A DNA stretch of 64,000 nt, from positions 1 through 64,000 of the forward strand of contig NZ_RZOY02000004.1 in the NCBI RefSeq assembly GCF_004022705.2, read 5' to 3'. This document shows positions 9,352 through 18,415 of this stretch, one piece after another (within the stretch, counting starts at the first letter, position 1; every line of letters begins with the position of its first letter). Below the pieces are notes generated by a model. The model did no database searches. It worked only from the letters and a program-made list of their open reading frames with translations, and was not told the origin of the DNA. The stretch comes from Mesorhizobium sp. M2D.F.Ca.ET.226.01.1.1. Its GTDB lineage: Bacteria > Pseudomonadota > Alphaproteobacteria > Rhizobiales > Rhizobiaceae. The position numbers and the translations under genes were made by a program.

Positions 9352-9450
9352 TTGTCCAAAACCCCCGGATACCGGCTCGCATGACCCTGCGATCAGGCCG
9401 CGAATGAAATCACGCTAGACAACCACAGATTTTCGCTTTGGGCAAGAACA

Positions 9451-10431
9451 TTACGAGAACGTAGGCAACTCTGCGTCTCGTTCCCGCACGGCAGTCGAAT
9501 GCTGCGGCGCCGACGGAATCTTCGAGAACATCCTACCCAGGCCTCGCAGGTGCGGCTTGGTAAATCGACGGCGATAGTAGTGAGTCGCCAGGGCGGAGGA
9601 CCAGTATTTTCTGCGCAGGCCCATAAGGCCAAGGATCATCTTGCGCCTCCGGGCGGATTTCAAAATCAGCGTCCCCTCCGGGATATCCAATCCCGACAGG
9701 GTTCTGTAGAAATTGAAAACATCCGCAAAAGGCACGCGCCTGTAGCGCCAGGGCTTGGCCGATCCCGCATAGTGGATCACCTTGGGAAGCCGCCGTTCGA
9801 TTTCCACATACCGCTCTGAAAAGAAATTCCATTCCCGGCCGAGGAAAAGAACGCGTCCGCGCACCACAGTATTCAAGGCTGTCTGATCTAGATATCGCGG
9901 CTTGGCGGTTTCGCGAAGCTTTGCGAAGACCCTGTCCGCAATGCCTTCCCTGCGCCAGGCGACGAGGTTCATCGCCAGAACGCCGGCATTTATATATTCA
10001 TTCCGGGACGTTTCGGTGTCGTCGAGTTCCTCCTGCTCGACGAAGCCGTCAATCACGCCGGCGACCAGATTGTCGCCCAAGTCCGCCGACCAGAGCGCAC
10101 TGAGATCGGATACCACCAGCGTATCTGCATCCATGTAGATGGCCTTGTCGCAACCAGGCAATATCTCGGGAATGAGTATTCGGGCATATGTGGCAGTCGT
10201 CAGCAGCTTGCCTCTTGTCGGCAGGTCGGAAATCCGCTTGGCGTCAGCTTGGATGAGCTGACAGTCAATTCCATTTCGTTCACAAAAACGGCGAAGCTCT
10301 GTCACGCTCGCAGGCTCTATTCCTGCGTCGATGACGACGAATTTCGCCTCGCGATTGTGAATCCAAGCAGAGAAGATGAATAAAAAAAGTCCGGGCACAA
10401 AGTTATTGTCGCTTGCCGTAACGATTATCAC
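9451..10431 (-). CDS. Family 8 glycosyltransferase
   Basis: This protein probably transfers a hexose from UDP-sugar to an envelope polysaccharide. It has the GT8 fold signature: N-terminal IIVTASDNNFVPGLFLFI, the metal-binding DxD motif in AIYMDADTLVVSDLS near residue 100, NEYINAGVLAMNL, and the C-terminal VIHYAGSAKPWR where the family usually has HxxGxxKPW. The frame opens at 10527, but an AGGAG (10442-10446) ten bases before a GTG at 10431 puts the start exactly where the GT8 domain begins, giving 326 residues. The C-terminal 70 residues are basic. Codon use is somewhat less GC-biased than in its neighbours, which may indicate transfer. Confidence 0.85.
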   Translation of the reverse strand: MIIVTASDNNFVPGLFLFIFSAWIHNREAKFVVIDAGIEPASVTELRRFCERNGIDCQLIQADAKRISDLPTRGKLLTTATYARILIPEILPGCDKAIYMDADTLVVSDLSALWSADLGDNLVAGVIDGFVEQEELDDTETSRNEYINAGVLAMNLVAWRREGIADRVFAKLRETAKPRYLDQTALNTVVRGRVLFLGREWNFFSERYVEIERRLPKVIHYAGSAKPWRYRRVPFADVFNFYRTLSGLDIPEGTLILKSARRRKMILGLMGLRRKYWSSALATHYYRRRFTKPHLRGLGRMFSKIPSAPQHSTAVRERDAELPTFS

Positions 10432-10632
10432 GAAACTGCGACTCCTCGAAAACGAGGGGCCAGGCCCTGCCGTGGCGGGTAGAGGGCAAGAGCGGTCCCG
10501 GTCATAGCCTGCACGTTGGCATTTCACCCCTCAAAATAGCCCATCGTCCACTCAATGCGCGGGCTCACCGTTGCCTCATCCGGCGACATCGAGGGCGCGA
10601 TGCACGGAGCGCCACCTGCACTATGGAGAGAA

Positions 10633-11574
10633 TTACCCCCGCTTGCCTTCCACGCAATCCCAGAACAGGCTGGCGATATCCGCGCCGCCGAAACGCTGCA
10701 CTTCGCGCACGCCGGTGGGCGAGGTGACGTTGATCTCGGTCATGTAATCGCCGATCACGTCGATGCCGACGAGGATGAAGCCGCGTTCCCTGAGCGCCGG
10801 TCCGATGCGGGCGCAGATCTCGCGTTCGCGCTCGGTCAGCTCGGTTTTTTCGGCGCGACCGCCGACATGCATGTTGGAGCGGGAATCGTGCTCGGCCGGT
10901 ACGCGGTTGATGGCGCCCACCGGCTCGCCGTCAATCAGGATGATGCGCTTGTCGCCCTTGCGCACGTCCTTGAGGTAGCGCTGCACGATATAGGGCTCGC
11001 GGAACAGCTGGCCGAACATCTCGAGCAGCGAGGCAAGGTTGCGGTCGGCCTCGTGCAGGTGGAAGATGCCGGCGCCGCCATTGCCGTAGAGCGGCTTGAC
11101 GATGATGTCGCCGAATTGCTTGCGGAAGGCCGCCACTTCCTGGGGGTCCTTGGTGATCAGCGTCTCCGGCATCAGGTCCGGAAATTCGGTGACGAAGATC
11201 TTTTCCGGGCTGTTGCGCACCCAGGCCGGGTCGTTGACCACCAGCGTCTTCGGATGGATGCGCTCGAGGATATGCGTGGTGGTGATGTAGTTCATGTCGA
11301 AGGGCGGGTCCTGCCTGAGCAGCACCACGTCCATCTCGGAGAGATCGGTGCGCACCTTCTCGCCGAGCGAATAGTGGTTGCCCTTTTCGTCGCGCACCTG
11401 CATCTCCTCGACGCGCGCGAACACCTTGCCGCCCAGCATCGACAGGCGGTCGGGCGTGTAGTGGAACAGCTTGTGGCCGCGCCGCTGCGCCTCCAGCGAC
11501 AGCGCGAAAGAGGTGTCGCCGGCAATCGACACGGTGGAGACATGATCCATCTGGACGGCGATTTTCAGCGGCAT
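10633..11574 (-). CDS. gshB: Glutathione synthetase
   Basis: It ligates gamma-glutamylcysteine and glycine with ATP to give glutathione in the cytosol. The 313-residue length is standard. Visible features are the N-terminal [20 protein letters not shown], the [14 protein letters not shown] segment, the ATP-grasp lysine and glycine loop in [16 protein letters not shown], the [19 protein letters not shown] block and the [19 protein letters not shown] metal-binding end. It is a single gene between the GT8 gene and the gtrA/gtrB pair. Confidence 0.97.
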   Translation of the reverse strand: MPLKIAVQMDHVSTVSIAGDTSFALSLEAQRRGHKLFHYTPDRLSMLGGKVFARVEEMQVRDEKGNHYSLGEKVRTDLSEMDVVLLRQDPPFDMNYITTTHILERIHPKTLVVNDPAWVRNSPEKIFVTEFPDLMPETLITKDPQEVAAFRKQFGDIIVKPLYGNGGAGIFHLHEADRNLASLLEMFGQLFREPYIVQRYLKDVRKGDKRIILIDGEPVGAINRVPAEHDSRSNMHVGGRAEKTELTEREREICARIGPALRERGFILVGIDVIGDYMTEINVTSPTGVREVQRFGGADIASLFWDCVEGKRG

Positions 11575-11653
11575 TTTCCTCTCCGGCGAACTCAGCCGCC
11601 GATATAAGGAAAACGAGGGCGTCTGCCAATCGTGCTTTGCTTGGTGCAGAAGC

Positions 11654-12028
11654 TCAGCGGTCGAAGACCAGCCTGGAATAGCCCAGAAACGAGAGCGCCA
11701 TGGCGGCGGTCGAGGCGGCGGCTAGCGCCACGAGCGGCGGCAGGGTCGGCAGCGCGAACAGCACGGCGCAATAGACCAGGTAGTTGACGATGCCGGTGGC
11801 GATGCCGACCCCGCCATAGCGCGCGCCTTCCTGCGCCATGCCCCGGCTCGACGGCGCGAAGGTGAGATTGCGGTTGATCTGCCAGGTGACGCAGAGCGCG
11901 AACCCGATCGACAGCACGCGCGCCGAGAGCGCGCCGAGCGGCGTGGTGGACAACAGCAGCCAGAGCGCCGCAGCGTCGGCGACGAAGCCGACGCCGCCGG
12001 TAAGGGCGAAGCGGACGAGGCGGCTCAC
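11654..12028 (-). CDS. GtrA-family membrane protein (putative lipid-linked sugar flippase)
   Basis: This 124-residue protein has four hydrophobic segments, including [40 protein letters not shown] and [15 protein letters not shown], with the GtrA hallmark W-x-x-N-R-x-x-x-F/TF. GtrA proteins are thought to flip undecaprenyl-phosphate-linked sugar made by a GtrB-type transferase. The frame is open far upstream through the GtrB coding sequence; the GTG at 12028, which shares one base with the GtrB stop codon (TAGTG), is the start that fits the domain. The tight overlap implies translational coupling. Confidence 0.85.
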   Translation of the reverse strand: MSRLVRFALTGGVGFVADAAALWLLLSTTPLGALSARVLSIGFALCVTWQINRNLTFAPSSRGMAQEGARYGGVGIATGIVNYLVYCAVLFALPTLPPLVALAAASTAAMALSFLGYSRLVFDR

Positions 12029-13032
12029 TATGCCGCTCGCGAGGCCTTGCCAGGCTCGCTCTTCGGTAGGGTCGGCCCTGATGCAGCGCGCTCGGCCCGG
12101 CCCGACGAGATCGACAGATAGAAGATACGCTTCTGCTCGGCCCGGCCGCGCGATACCGAATCGAGGATGAACCCGGTCATCATCGAGAGCATCGCCAGAA
12201 GCAGCATGCCGATCGACAGCACCCAGGTCGGCATGCGCGGCACCAGTCCCGTCTCGGCGAACTCCACCAGCACCGGGATCATCAGGCCGATGCTTGCCGC
12301 CAGGAAGAACAGCGCGAACGTACCGAAGAAGCGCAGCGGCTGCGTCTCCTTCACCAGCATGGCAAACATCCACAGGATCCTGGCCCCGTCGCGGAAGGTC
12401 GACAGCTTCGACGACGAGCCCTTCGGGCGGCGGCCGTAATCGAGCGCCATCTCGCTCACCGGCAGCTTGAGCTGCGAGGCATGCACCGACATCTCGGTCT
12501 CGATCTCGAAGCCGCTGGAGACAGCCGGGAAGCTCTTGACGAAGCGGCGCGAAAAGACCCGGTAGCCGGAGAAGATATCGGTGAAATCGGTTCCGAACAG
12601 GCCCTTGTAGAGCCGGTTGAAGATGCGGTTGCCGAAGGCGTGGCCGTTGCGGCCGGCATCGTCGGTCACGCCGCGCCTGGTGCCGACCACCATGTCGCAG
12701 CGCTCGGTCTGCAGCACGTTGATCAGCTGCGGCGCATCCTCCGGCGCATAGGTGCCGTCGCCATCGGCCATCACATAGATGTCGGCGTCGATGTCGGCGA
12801 ACATGCGCCGCACCACATTGCCCTTGCCCTGGCGCGGCTCGCGCACCACGATCGCGCCGGCGGCGCGGGCTTTCAGCGCCGTGAGATCCTTGGAATTGTT
12901 GTCGTAAACATAGATCGCGGCCGACGGCAGGGTCTCGCGGAAGCGCTGCACGGCCTCGCCGATCGTCAGCTCTTCATTGTAGCAAGGCAGGAGCACGGCG
13001 ATGACCGGCTCGTGGCGGACTGCATGCGGCAT
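12028..13032 (-). CDS. GtrB-like family 2 glycosyltransferase (polyprenyl-phosphate sugar transferase)
   Basis: This 334-residue GT2 enzyme is of the dolichol/undecaprenyl-phosphate mannosyl- or glucosyltransferase type. The N-terminal VIAVLLPCYNEELTIGEAVQ and the acidic YVMADGDGTYAPEDA motif are those of DPM1/GtrB proteins, followed by SGYRVFSRRFVKSFP. Two C-terminal membrane segments (FFGTFALFFLAASIGLMIPV and PTWVLSIGMLLLAMLSMMTG) anchor it to the inner membrane. It is coupled to the GtrA gene, which would present the lipid-linked sugar to a periplasmic transferase; the divergent GT-C-like protein at 13160 is the candidate. Confidence 0.92.
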   Translation of the reverse strand: MPHAVRHEPVIAVLLPCYNEELTIGEAVQRFRETLPSAAIYVYDNNSKDLTALKARAAGAIVVREPRQGKGNVVRRMFADIDADIYVMADGDGTYAPEDAPQLINVLQTERCDMVVGTRRGVTDDAGRNGHAFGNRIFNRLYKGLFGTDFTDIFSGYRVFSRRFVKSFPAVSSGFEIETEMSVHASQLKLPVSEMALDYGRRPKGSSSKLSTFRDGARILWMFAMLVKETQPLRFFGTFALFFLAASIGLMIPVLVEFAETGLVPRMPTWVLSIGMLLLAMLSMMTGFILDSVSRGRAEQKRIFYLSISSGRAERAASGPTLPKSEPGKASRAA

Positions 13033-13159
13033 GTCTGGTCTCCGGACGCCCGACCAGCCTCAGGCCGTCCTTACGCCGGCCCCGTCGAGCCGTTTTACTA
13101 TTTATTGAAGCCGTTAAGGCTAGGTTTAAGCCCATCCTTTCCCTTCAAAGGCCACGGCA

Positions 13160-14959
13160 ATGGGCACAGCTGAGACCGGCGTCGCCACCTGGAAGTCCGA
13201 CCTCATACTGGCGCTGCTGGCTGCCTTGCTCGCTCTTGCCATCGATGCTTGGTCCGGTTTTGGCCAACTGACCGATCCCGGCGGCGACAACGACAACATG
13301 CTGCGCCTTGTTGAGGTCCGCGACCTGCTTGCCGGCCAGGGTTGGTTCGACCTGCACCAATACCGCATGGGGCTGGAAGGCGGCTTCGTGATGCACTGGT
13401 CGAGGCTGGTCGACGCGCCGATCGCGGCCATCGTGCTTGTCGCCTCGGCGCTCACCGGCAGCAAGCAGCTTGGCGAGGACGTGGCGCAGGTGCTGTGGCC
13501 GGCGCTGCTCCTTTGGTCGACGTTGTTCTTCACCGCCCGCGCCGCGCGCAGCTTCGGCGGCGGCAGCGCGGTGCTGCCCGCCATCCTGATCGGTGGCGCC
13601 GGCTGTTATTTCATCGGCATCTACGATCCCGGCGCGCTCGATCACCACAACGTTCAGCTAATGCTCACCATGGCGAGCCTCGCTCTGCTGCTCGAGGCGC
13701 CTTCCCGGCGCTGGGCCGCGCTGTTTTCCGGCCTATGCGCCGCGCTGACGCTCGCCATCGGCATGGAGACCGTTCCTTATGTCGCCACCATCGGTGTTTG
13801 CGTGACGCTGCTGTTCGTCGCCGATGCGGATGGCGAGCGGGCGATCGCCTGGGATTTTGGCCTCGGCTTCGCTAGCGTCGCGGCGCTTGTCTTCGTCGCC
13901 ACCATCCCGCCTTCCGCTTGGGGCGCTGCGCAATGCGACGCCTTCTCGGTCGCGCAATTCGCCGTCGCGGCCATCGCCGGCATCGGTTTGGCGGCGATTG
14001 CCTCCATCGAGCCCGCGGCCGGCAGCTGGCAGCGCAGGCTGGCGTCGGTGGCCGCGCTGGGCGTCATCCTCGGCGTGGTTGTAGTGGCGCTGTTCCCGCA
14101 ATGCCTCGCCGCGCCTTATGCCTCCCTCGACCCGCGTCTCAAGGAATTGTGGCTCGACCACATCGACGAGGCCCAGTCGCTATTCACATTGCTTGTGCGC
14201 GATCCGACGCGCGTGGCGGCGCGTTACGCGACGCCGCTGGTGGCGATCATCCTGATGGCGCTGCGCTTCCGGCGCGGCGGCTGGCGCCGGCAGGACAGCC
14301 TCGTCGCGGCGCTGCTCATCGTCGCTTTCGTGGTCGCCGCCTGGCAGGTGCGCGGCACCACCTTCTCGATCGCCTTCGCGGTCATTCCGCTCGCGGCGTG
14401 GATCGCGAAATGGCGCGCCCGGGCCGAAGCCAGCCCGTCGCTCGGCGTGGCGCTGCGCCTGGCGGCCGTCTGGCTGGTCTCGATCAACCCGGTCTGGACC
14501 GGCGTTGCCGCCGCCGCCTCGGTGGCGTTCGATGAAGGCAAGGCTGTCGCCGACGGCGGCGCCATGGACAAGACCTGCGAGAAGAAGGCCACCTTCGCGC
14601 CGCTCGGCGCCATGGCCGGCACCACCGTGCTGACGATCTCCAATCTCGGGGCGCCGGTCCTCCTCTATGGCGGCCATCGCGTCTTTGCCGGCCCTTATCA
14701 CCGCAACGTCGACGGCAACCTCATGGCGCTCGACGCCTTTCTCGGCTCGGCCGATGACGCGCGCGCGATCGTCGAGGCGCATCGTGTCGGCCTGGTCGCC
14801 ATCTGCCCCGGCAATGTCGAAAGCCAGATCCTGACCCGGAAGGCGCCGCAAGGCTTCCTCGCCGGCCTGTTGCGCGGCAGCGTGCCGGACTGGCTCGAGC
14901 CGGTCAGCGCGACCAGGGGCGGCCCGCTCGAGCTCTACCGCGTCAGGCTAGCCGGCTGA
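13160..14959 (+). CDS. Polytopic membrane protein, GT-C (STT3/PMT-like) candidate
   Basis: This 599-residue protein has about 11-12 hydrophobic segments and a soluble C-terminal region of about 150 residues. An acidic pair in the first periplasmic loop (DPGGDNDNMLRLVEVRD, residues about 40-56) and a GALDHHNVQL motif near residue 160 match the position and character of the D-x-D and DHH motifs of STT3/AglB-like GT-C transferases. No exact family was recognised. It is divergent from the GtrB-GtrA pair, so it may use the flipped polyprenyl-linked sugar to modify a glycan or protein. The last segment (FAGPYHRNVDGN, then LMALDAFLGSADDA) resembles GT-C C-terminal domains. The function is inferred. 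Confidence 0.6.
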   Translation: MGTAETGVATWKSDLILALLAALLALAIDAWSGFGQLTDPGGDNDNMLRLVEVRDLLAGQGWFDLHQYRMGLEGGFVMHWSRLVDAPIAAIVLVASALTGSKQLGEDVAQVLWPALLLWSTLFFTARAARSFGGGSAVLPAILIGGAGCYFIGIYDPGALDHHNVQLMLTMASLALLLEAPSRRWAALFSGLCAALTLAIGMETVPYVATIGVCVTLLFVADADGERAIAWDFGLGFASVAALVFVATIPPSAWGAAQCDAFSVAQFAVAAIAGIGLAAIASIEPAAGSWQRRLASVAALGVILGVVVVALFPQCLAAPYASLDPRLKELWLDHIDEAQSLFTLLVRDPTRVAARYATPLVAIILMALRFRRGGWRRQDSLVAALLIVAFVVAAWQVRGTTFSIAFAVIPLAAWIAKWRARAEASPSLGVALRLAAVWLVSINPVWTGVAAAASVAFDEGKAVADGGAMDKTCEKKATFAPLGAMAGTTVLTISNLGAPVLLYGGHRVFAGPYHRNVDGNLMALDAFLGSADDARAIVEAHRVGLVAICPGNVESQILTRKAPQGFLAGLLRGSVPDWLEPVSATRGGPLELYRVRLAG

Positions 14960-15222
14960 AAGCAAATCTGAAGAACAGTGTCAGCGACTTATTGCGCGCG
15001 ATTGCGCAAACGGAAATCAACTTCCAGGAAATGCGGTTCGACATTTCCATTAGAAATTGTGCATAAACGAAATATTTGGGGTAGATCAGCGATCCTCTTG
15101 AGAGCTGATCCGGCACCAGTGATGCGAGCAACCTTCAGGCCGAAGGAAAATCGTTTTTCCGATACTTTTCCTAAACGCTTTGATGCCAGTCTGGCCGAAA
15201 ATACCGACATAAGAACAGAGGC

Positions 15223-16575
15223 ATGATGCAAACGACGTTTGGCACCGGTCAGCCAGGCAAGGAAAACACGGATCTGGCCCTCACGGATTCGTTGACCGGG
15301 CTCGGCAACCATCGTCGCTTCTTCGACAAGGTCGATCGCCTGATCAGCGACCGCGCCGACGATCCCGCGCCCTTCACTGTCGGTATCCTCGACCTCGACG
15401 GCTTCAAGCCGATCAACGACTTGTTCGGCCATAAGGCCGGCGACGACATCCTGATCCAGGTGGCGATGCGGCTGCGCGCCTCGATGGACGGCTATTCCAC
15501 CGTCTGCCGCATCGGCGCCGACGAGTTTGCCTATCTGTACCCGATGGTGTTCTCGGAGGAGCAGGCGGCCGAGAAATCGCGCATGCTGATCGAGATTCTG
15601 TCGGCGCCCTATGATGTCGGCGAGCGCACGGCGAGATTATCGGCCTCGGTCGGCTGCTCGCTGTTCTATTCCGGCGACGAGACCACCGAGATCCTGGTCA
15701 ACAAGGCCGAGACCGCGCTCTACCATGCCAAGCGTTCGGGCCGCGGCCGCGTCGTCGTCTACACCCGCGAGATGGAAGAGGCGGCCAAACGCGTCACCCG
15801 CATCGAGCAGGCGCTGCGCCGCGCCGTCTCGGCCGGCGAGGTCGAGCCGCATTTCCAGCCCATCGTCGATTTGAACAGCCGCCGCACCATCGGCTTCGAG
15901 ACCCTGGCGCGCTGGACCGACCGCGACCTCGGCGTCGTGCCGCCATCAGTCTTCATCCCGATCGCCGAGGAGCGCGGCATCATCGGCCCGCTGTCACAGC
16001 TGGTGCTGCGCAAGGCGACCGAAGCGGCGCGCAGCTGGCCGAAGGAGCTGTTCCTGTCCTTCAACCTTTCGCCGTCGCAGCTCGTCGACCAGAACACCGG
16101 CCTCCACATCCTCGCGATCCTCGACCGCACCGGTTTCGATCCGCGCCGGCTGGAGATCGAGATCACCGAGACCGGCCTGATGAACGATCCGGCCTCGGCC
16201 GAGAAGATCGTCGAGGATTTGCGCCGCGTCGGCATCCGCGTCTCGCTCGACGATTTCGGCACCGGCCAGTCCTCGCTCGGCCGGCTGCGCGAATTTCATT
16301 TCGACAAGCTCAAGATCGACCGCGCCTTCGTCTCCTCCATCCTCGACGACCGCCCGTCGGAGCACATCATCCGCGCCATCCTTGCCATGTGCGAGGGATT
16401 GGGCATGGATGTCGTCGCCGAAGGCATCGAGGACGAAGCGCAGGCCGATCGTCTCGTCCAGTTCGGTTGCGCCGGCGGGCAGGGCTACCTGTTCGGCAAG
16501 CCGGCCGATGCCGACGCCACGCTCGGCTATCTGCGCGATTCCTATCGTGGCGCGCTGCACGCCAAGGCGATCTGA
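15223..16575 (+). CDS. Hybrid GGDEF-EAL cyclic-di-GMP protein with degenerate GGDEF
   Basis: This 450-residue cytosolic protein has an N-terminal GGDEF domain (about 20-185) whose active-site loop reads RIGADEFAYL, with Ala for the first Gly, so cyclase activity is doubtful. A complete EAL domain follows (about 200-445): ETLARW in place of EAL (a tolerated variant), the metal and catalytic motifs FNLSPSQL, EIEITETGLM, DDFGTGQSSL, KIDRAFV and VVAEGIED, and GQGYLFGKPA. It is therefore probably a c-di-GMP phosphodiesterase with a regulatory GTP-binding GGDEF domain. No sensor domain or membrane segment is seen. AGAGG precedes the ATG. The 263 bases upstream hold no gene. Confidence 0.9.
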   Translation: MMQTTFGTGQPGKENTDLALTDSLTGLGNHRRFFDKVDRLISDRADDPAPFTVGILDLDGFKPINDLFGHKAGDDILIQVAMRLRASMDGYSTVCRIGADEFAYLYPMVFSEEQAAEKSRMLIEILSAPYDVGERTARLSASVGCSLFYSGDETTEILVNKAETALYHAKRSGRGRVVVYTREMEEAAKRVTRIEQALRRAVSAGEVEPHFQPIVDLNSRRTIGFETLARWTDRDLGVVPPSVFIPIAEERGIIGPLSQLVLRKATEAARSWPKELFLSFNLSPSQLVDQNTGLHILAILDRTGFDPRRLEIEITETGLMNDPASAEKIVEDLRRVGIRVSLDDFGTGQSSLGRLREFHFDKLKIDRAFVSSILDDRPSEHIIRAILAMCEGLGMDVVAEGIEDEAQADRLVQFGCAGGQGYLFGKPADADATLGYLRDSYRGALHAKAI

Positions 16576-16603
16576 CAAGGTCTGTTGATATTCAGGCGAG
16601 GCC

Positions 16604-16619
16604 GGTCTGCGTGCAGACC
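16604..16619. promoter_or_regulatory. Short perfect inverted repeat upstream of galactonate operon
   Basis: GGTCTGC and GCAGACC arms flank a GT centre. The element lies 28 bases after the GGDEF-EAL stop codon and about 100 bases before the SDR gene. It could be the stem of a weak terminator (no strong T run follows) or an operator. The sequence alone does not decide. Confidence 0.35.
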
Positions 16620-16624
16620 TCATT

Positions 16625-16633
16625 TGTCGGACA
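16625..16633. promoter_or_regulatory. Possible GntR-type operator TGTCGGACA
   Basis: A TGTC-G-GACA palindrome within ATTTGTCGGACATAAG lies about 80 bases before the first gene of the sugar-acid operon. GntR/FadR-subfamily regulators of hexonate and hexuronate genes bind sites of the type TNGTnnnACNA. No GntR gene is in the window, so the regulator would be encoded elsewhere. This is suggestive only. Confidence 0.3.
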
Positions 16634-16715
16634 TAAGCTGCCAAAATCCGACGTTTCTCCCTTGCCCCCGCGCTTTGTCTGGCTAGGATGCGCGCCGGCC
16701 AAAGGGAGAGAAATC

Positions 16716-17483
16716 ATGATGCCATCGGCGCGTTTCGCCGACCTCGACGGCGCCTCGGTGCTGATCACTGGCGGCGGCTCCGGCATCGGCGCGGCGCTGA
16801 CCGAAGGCTTTATGCGGCAGGGGGCCAGGGTCGCTTTCATCGACATCGCCGAGAAGGCGAGCACGGCTCTTGCCGACCGGCTGGAGAAAGAGCTTGGCCG
16901 CCGCCCGCTTTACCTCAAGGCCGATCTGCGCGACATCGAGGCGTTGCGCGTCGCCGTGGCAAAGGCGGCCGAAGCGCATGGCGACGTCACGACGCTGGTC
17001 AACAATGCCGCGCTCGACGACCGCCACGCGGTCGAAGACGTCACGGTCGAGTACTGGGACCACAATCTCGCCATCAATCTGCGGCCGCATTTCTTCACCG
17101 CCCAGGCCGTGGCGCCCGGCATGAAGCGCGCCGGCGGCGGCTCGATCATCAACTTCACCTCGACCTCCTACCTGATCAACCACCCTGACATGCCGGCCTA
17201 CACGGCGGCCAAGGCGGGCATACTCGGCCTGACCAAGGGCTTGGCCGGCAAGCTCGGCGACGATCGCATCCGCGTTAACGCGGTGGCGCCAGGCTGGGTC
17301 ATCACCGATCGGCAGCGCGAGCTCTGGGTCACCGATCAAGGGCTCGCCGCCCATGTCGCCAAGCAGTGCATCAAGGACGTCATGCAGCCCGACGACATGG
17401 TGGGTACCGTGCTGTTCCTGGCGTCGGACGCCTCGCGCATGCTGACCGCCCAGATGCTGATCGTCGATGGAGGTTTCCTGTGA
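16716..17483 (+). CDS. SDR family oxidoreductase of sugar-acid operon
   Basis: This 255-residue NAD(P)-dependent short-chain dehydrogenase has the cofactor motif TGGGSGIG near residue 17, NNAALDD, the catalytic Ser in FTSTSYL and the YTAAK active-site pair. It ends with a C-terminal VDGGF. As the first gene of an operon with 2-keto-3-deoxygalactonokinase, KDPGal aldolase and a lactonase, it probably oxidises galactose, arabinose or a related aldose to the lactone; this is inferred from context. GGGAG at 16704-16708 supports ATG 16716 or 16719. Its stop overlaps the dgoK start by four bases. Confidence 0.88.
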   Translation: MMPSARFADLDGASVLITGGGSGIGAALTEGFMRQGARVAFIDIAEKASTALADRLEKELGRRPLYLKADLRDIEALRVAVAKAAEAHGDVTTLVNNAALDDRHAVEDVTVEYWDHNLAINLRPHFFTAQAVAPGMKRAGGGSIINFTSTSYLINHPDMPAYTAAKAGILGLTKGLAGKLGDDRIRVNAVAPGWVITDRQRELWVTDQGLAAHVAKQCIKDVMQPDDMVGTVLFLASDASRMLTAQMLIVDGGFL

Positions 17484-18415
17484 GCCCGGCACCAGCGGTC
17501 GCCGCGCTCGACTGGGGCACGACCAGGCTCAGGGCCTGGCTGCTCGACGCCAGCGGCAACGTGCTTGCCGAGCGGCGCGGCGACGACGGGCTGATCACCG
17601 CCCGCGAAAAAGGTTTTTCAAACGTGCTGGAAGGCCATCTGGCGGCCATGGGCGCGCCGGAAACGCTGCCGGTGATCATCTGCGGCATGGCCGGCTCTCG
17701 TCAGGGCTGGATCGAGGCGCCCTACGTCACCGTGCCGGCGCCGATCGGCGCCATTTTGCGCGGCGCTGCCCGCATCGAGGGATCGAGCCGCGACATCCGC
17801 ATCGTGCCCGGCCTTGCCCAGCGCCTTGCCGACGCGCCCGATGTCATGCGCGGCGAGGAGACCCAGCTCGCCGGCGCCGGTTTGCCGGCAAAGGGGCGCC
17901 ACCTCGTCTGCATGCCGGGCACGCATTCGAAATGGGTTTCGGTCGAGGATGGCGCGGTCGCGGGCTTTGGCACCTGGCCGACCGGCGAGCTCTATTCGGT
18001 GCTCGCCGCGCACTCGATCCTGAAACATTCGCTCGGCGAACATCCGGCACCGGTCGCCGCCGACAGCCCGTTCTTCCGCCAATGGTGCCAGCGTGCGCTG
18101 AGCGAGGGCGGCGACGTCACCTCAAAACTGTTCGCCATCCGCGCCGCCGGGTTATTGCAGGATTTGAAGCCGAACGAAGCGGCGGCATGCCTGTCCGGGC
18201 TGCTGATCGGCGGCGAGATCGCCTCGGCAAAGCGCCGCTATGGCGCAAGCGATGCGCCGGTGGTGCTGGTTGCCTCCGGCGCGCTGGCCGCGCTTTATGG
18301 CGCGGCGCTTGGCTTTGCCGGTCTTGCCTTCCGCACCGTCGACGCCGATGAAGCGGTGCGTGCCGGCCTCGTCGAGGCTGCACGCGAGAACGGCATGATT
18401 GGAGACGCCCAGTGA
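17480..18415 (+). CDS. dgoK: 2-dehydro-3-deoxygalactonokinase
   Basis: It phosphorylates 2-keto-3-deoxy-D-galactonate to KDPGal with ATP, the second step of the De Ley-Doudoroff branch. The 311-residue protein shows AALDWGTTRLRAWLLD (phosphate-binding loop), IICGMAGSRQGWIEAPY, the CMPGTHSKWV block and SGLLIGGEIASAKRRYG, all typical of DgoK. GGAGG at 17469-17473, six bases before GTG 17480, defines the start inside the SDR stop (GTGA overlap). The next gene overlaps in the same way, so the operon is translationally coupled. Confidence 0.93.
   Translation: MSPAPAVAALDWGTTRLRAWLLDASGNVLAERRGDDGLITAREKGFSNVLEGHLAAMGAPETLPVIICGMAGSRQGWIEAPYVTVPAPIGAILRGAARIEGSSRDIRIVPGLAQRLADAPDVMRGEETQLAGAGLPAKGRHLVCMPGTHSKWVSVEDGAVAGFGTWPTGELYSVLAAHSILKHSLGEHPAPVAADSPFFRQWCQRALSEGGDVTSKLFAIRAAGLLQDLKPNEAAACLSGLLIGGEIASAKRRYGASDAPVVLVASGALAALYGAALGFAGLAFRTVDADEAVRAGLVEAARENGMIGDAQ

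Noticed and set aside
10555..11607. 350-residue plus-strand frame opposite gshB
   Set aside because: gshB on the minus strand is complete and conserved; the plus-strand frame is a GC-rich shadow with His/Asp/Val-rich composition.
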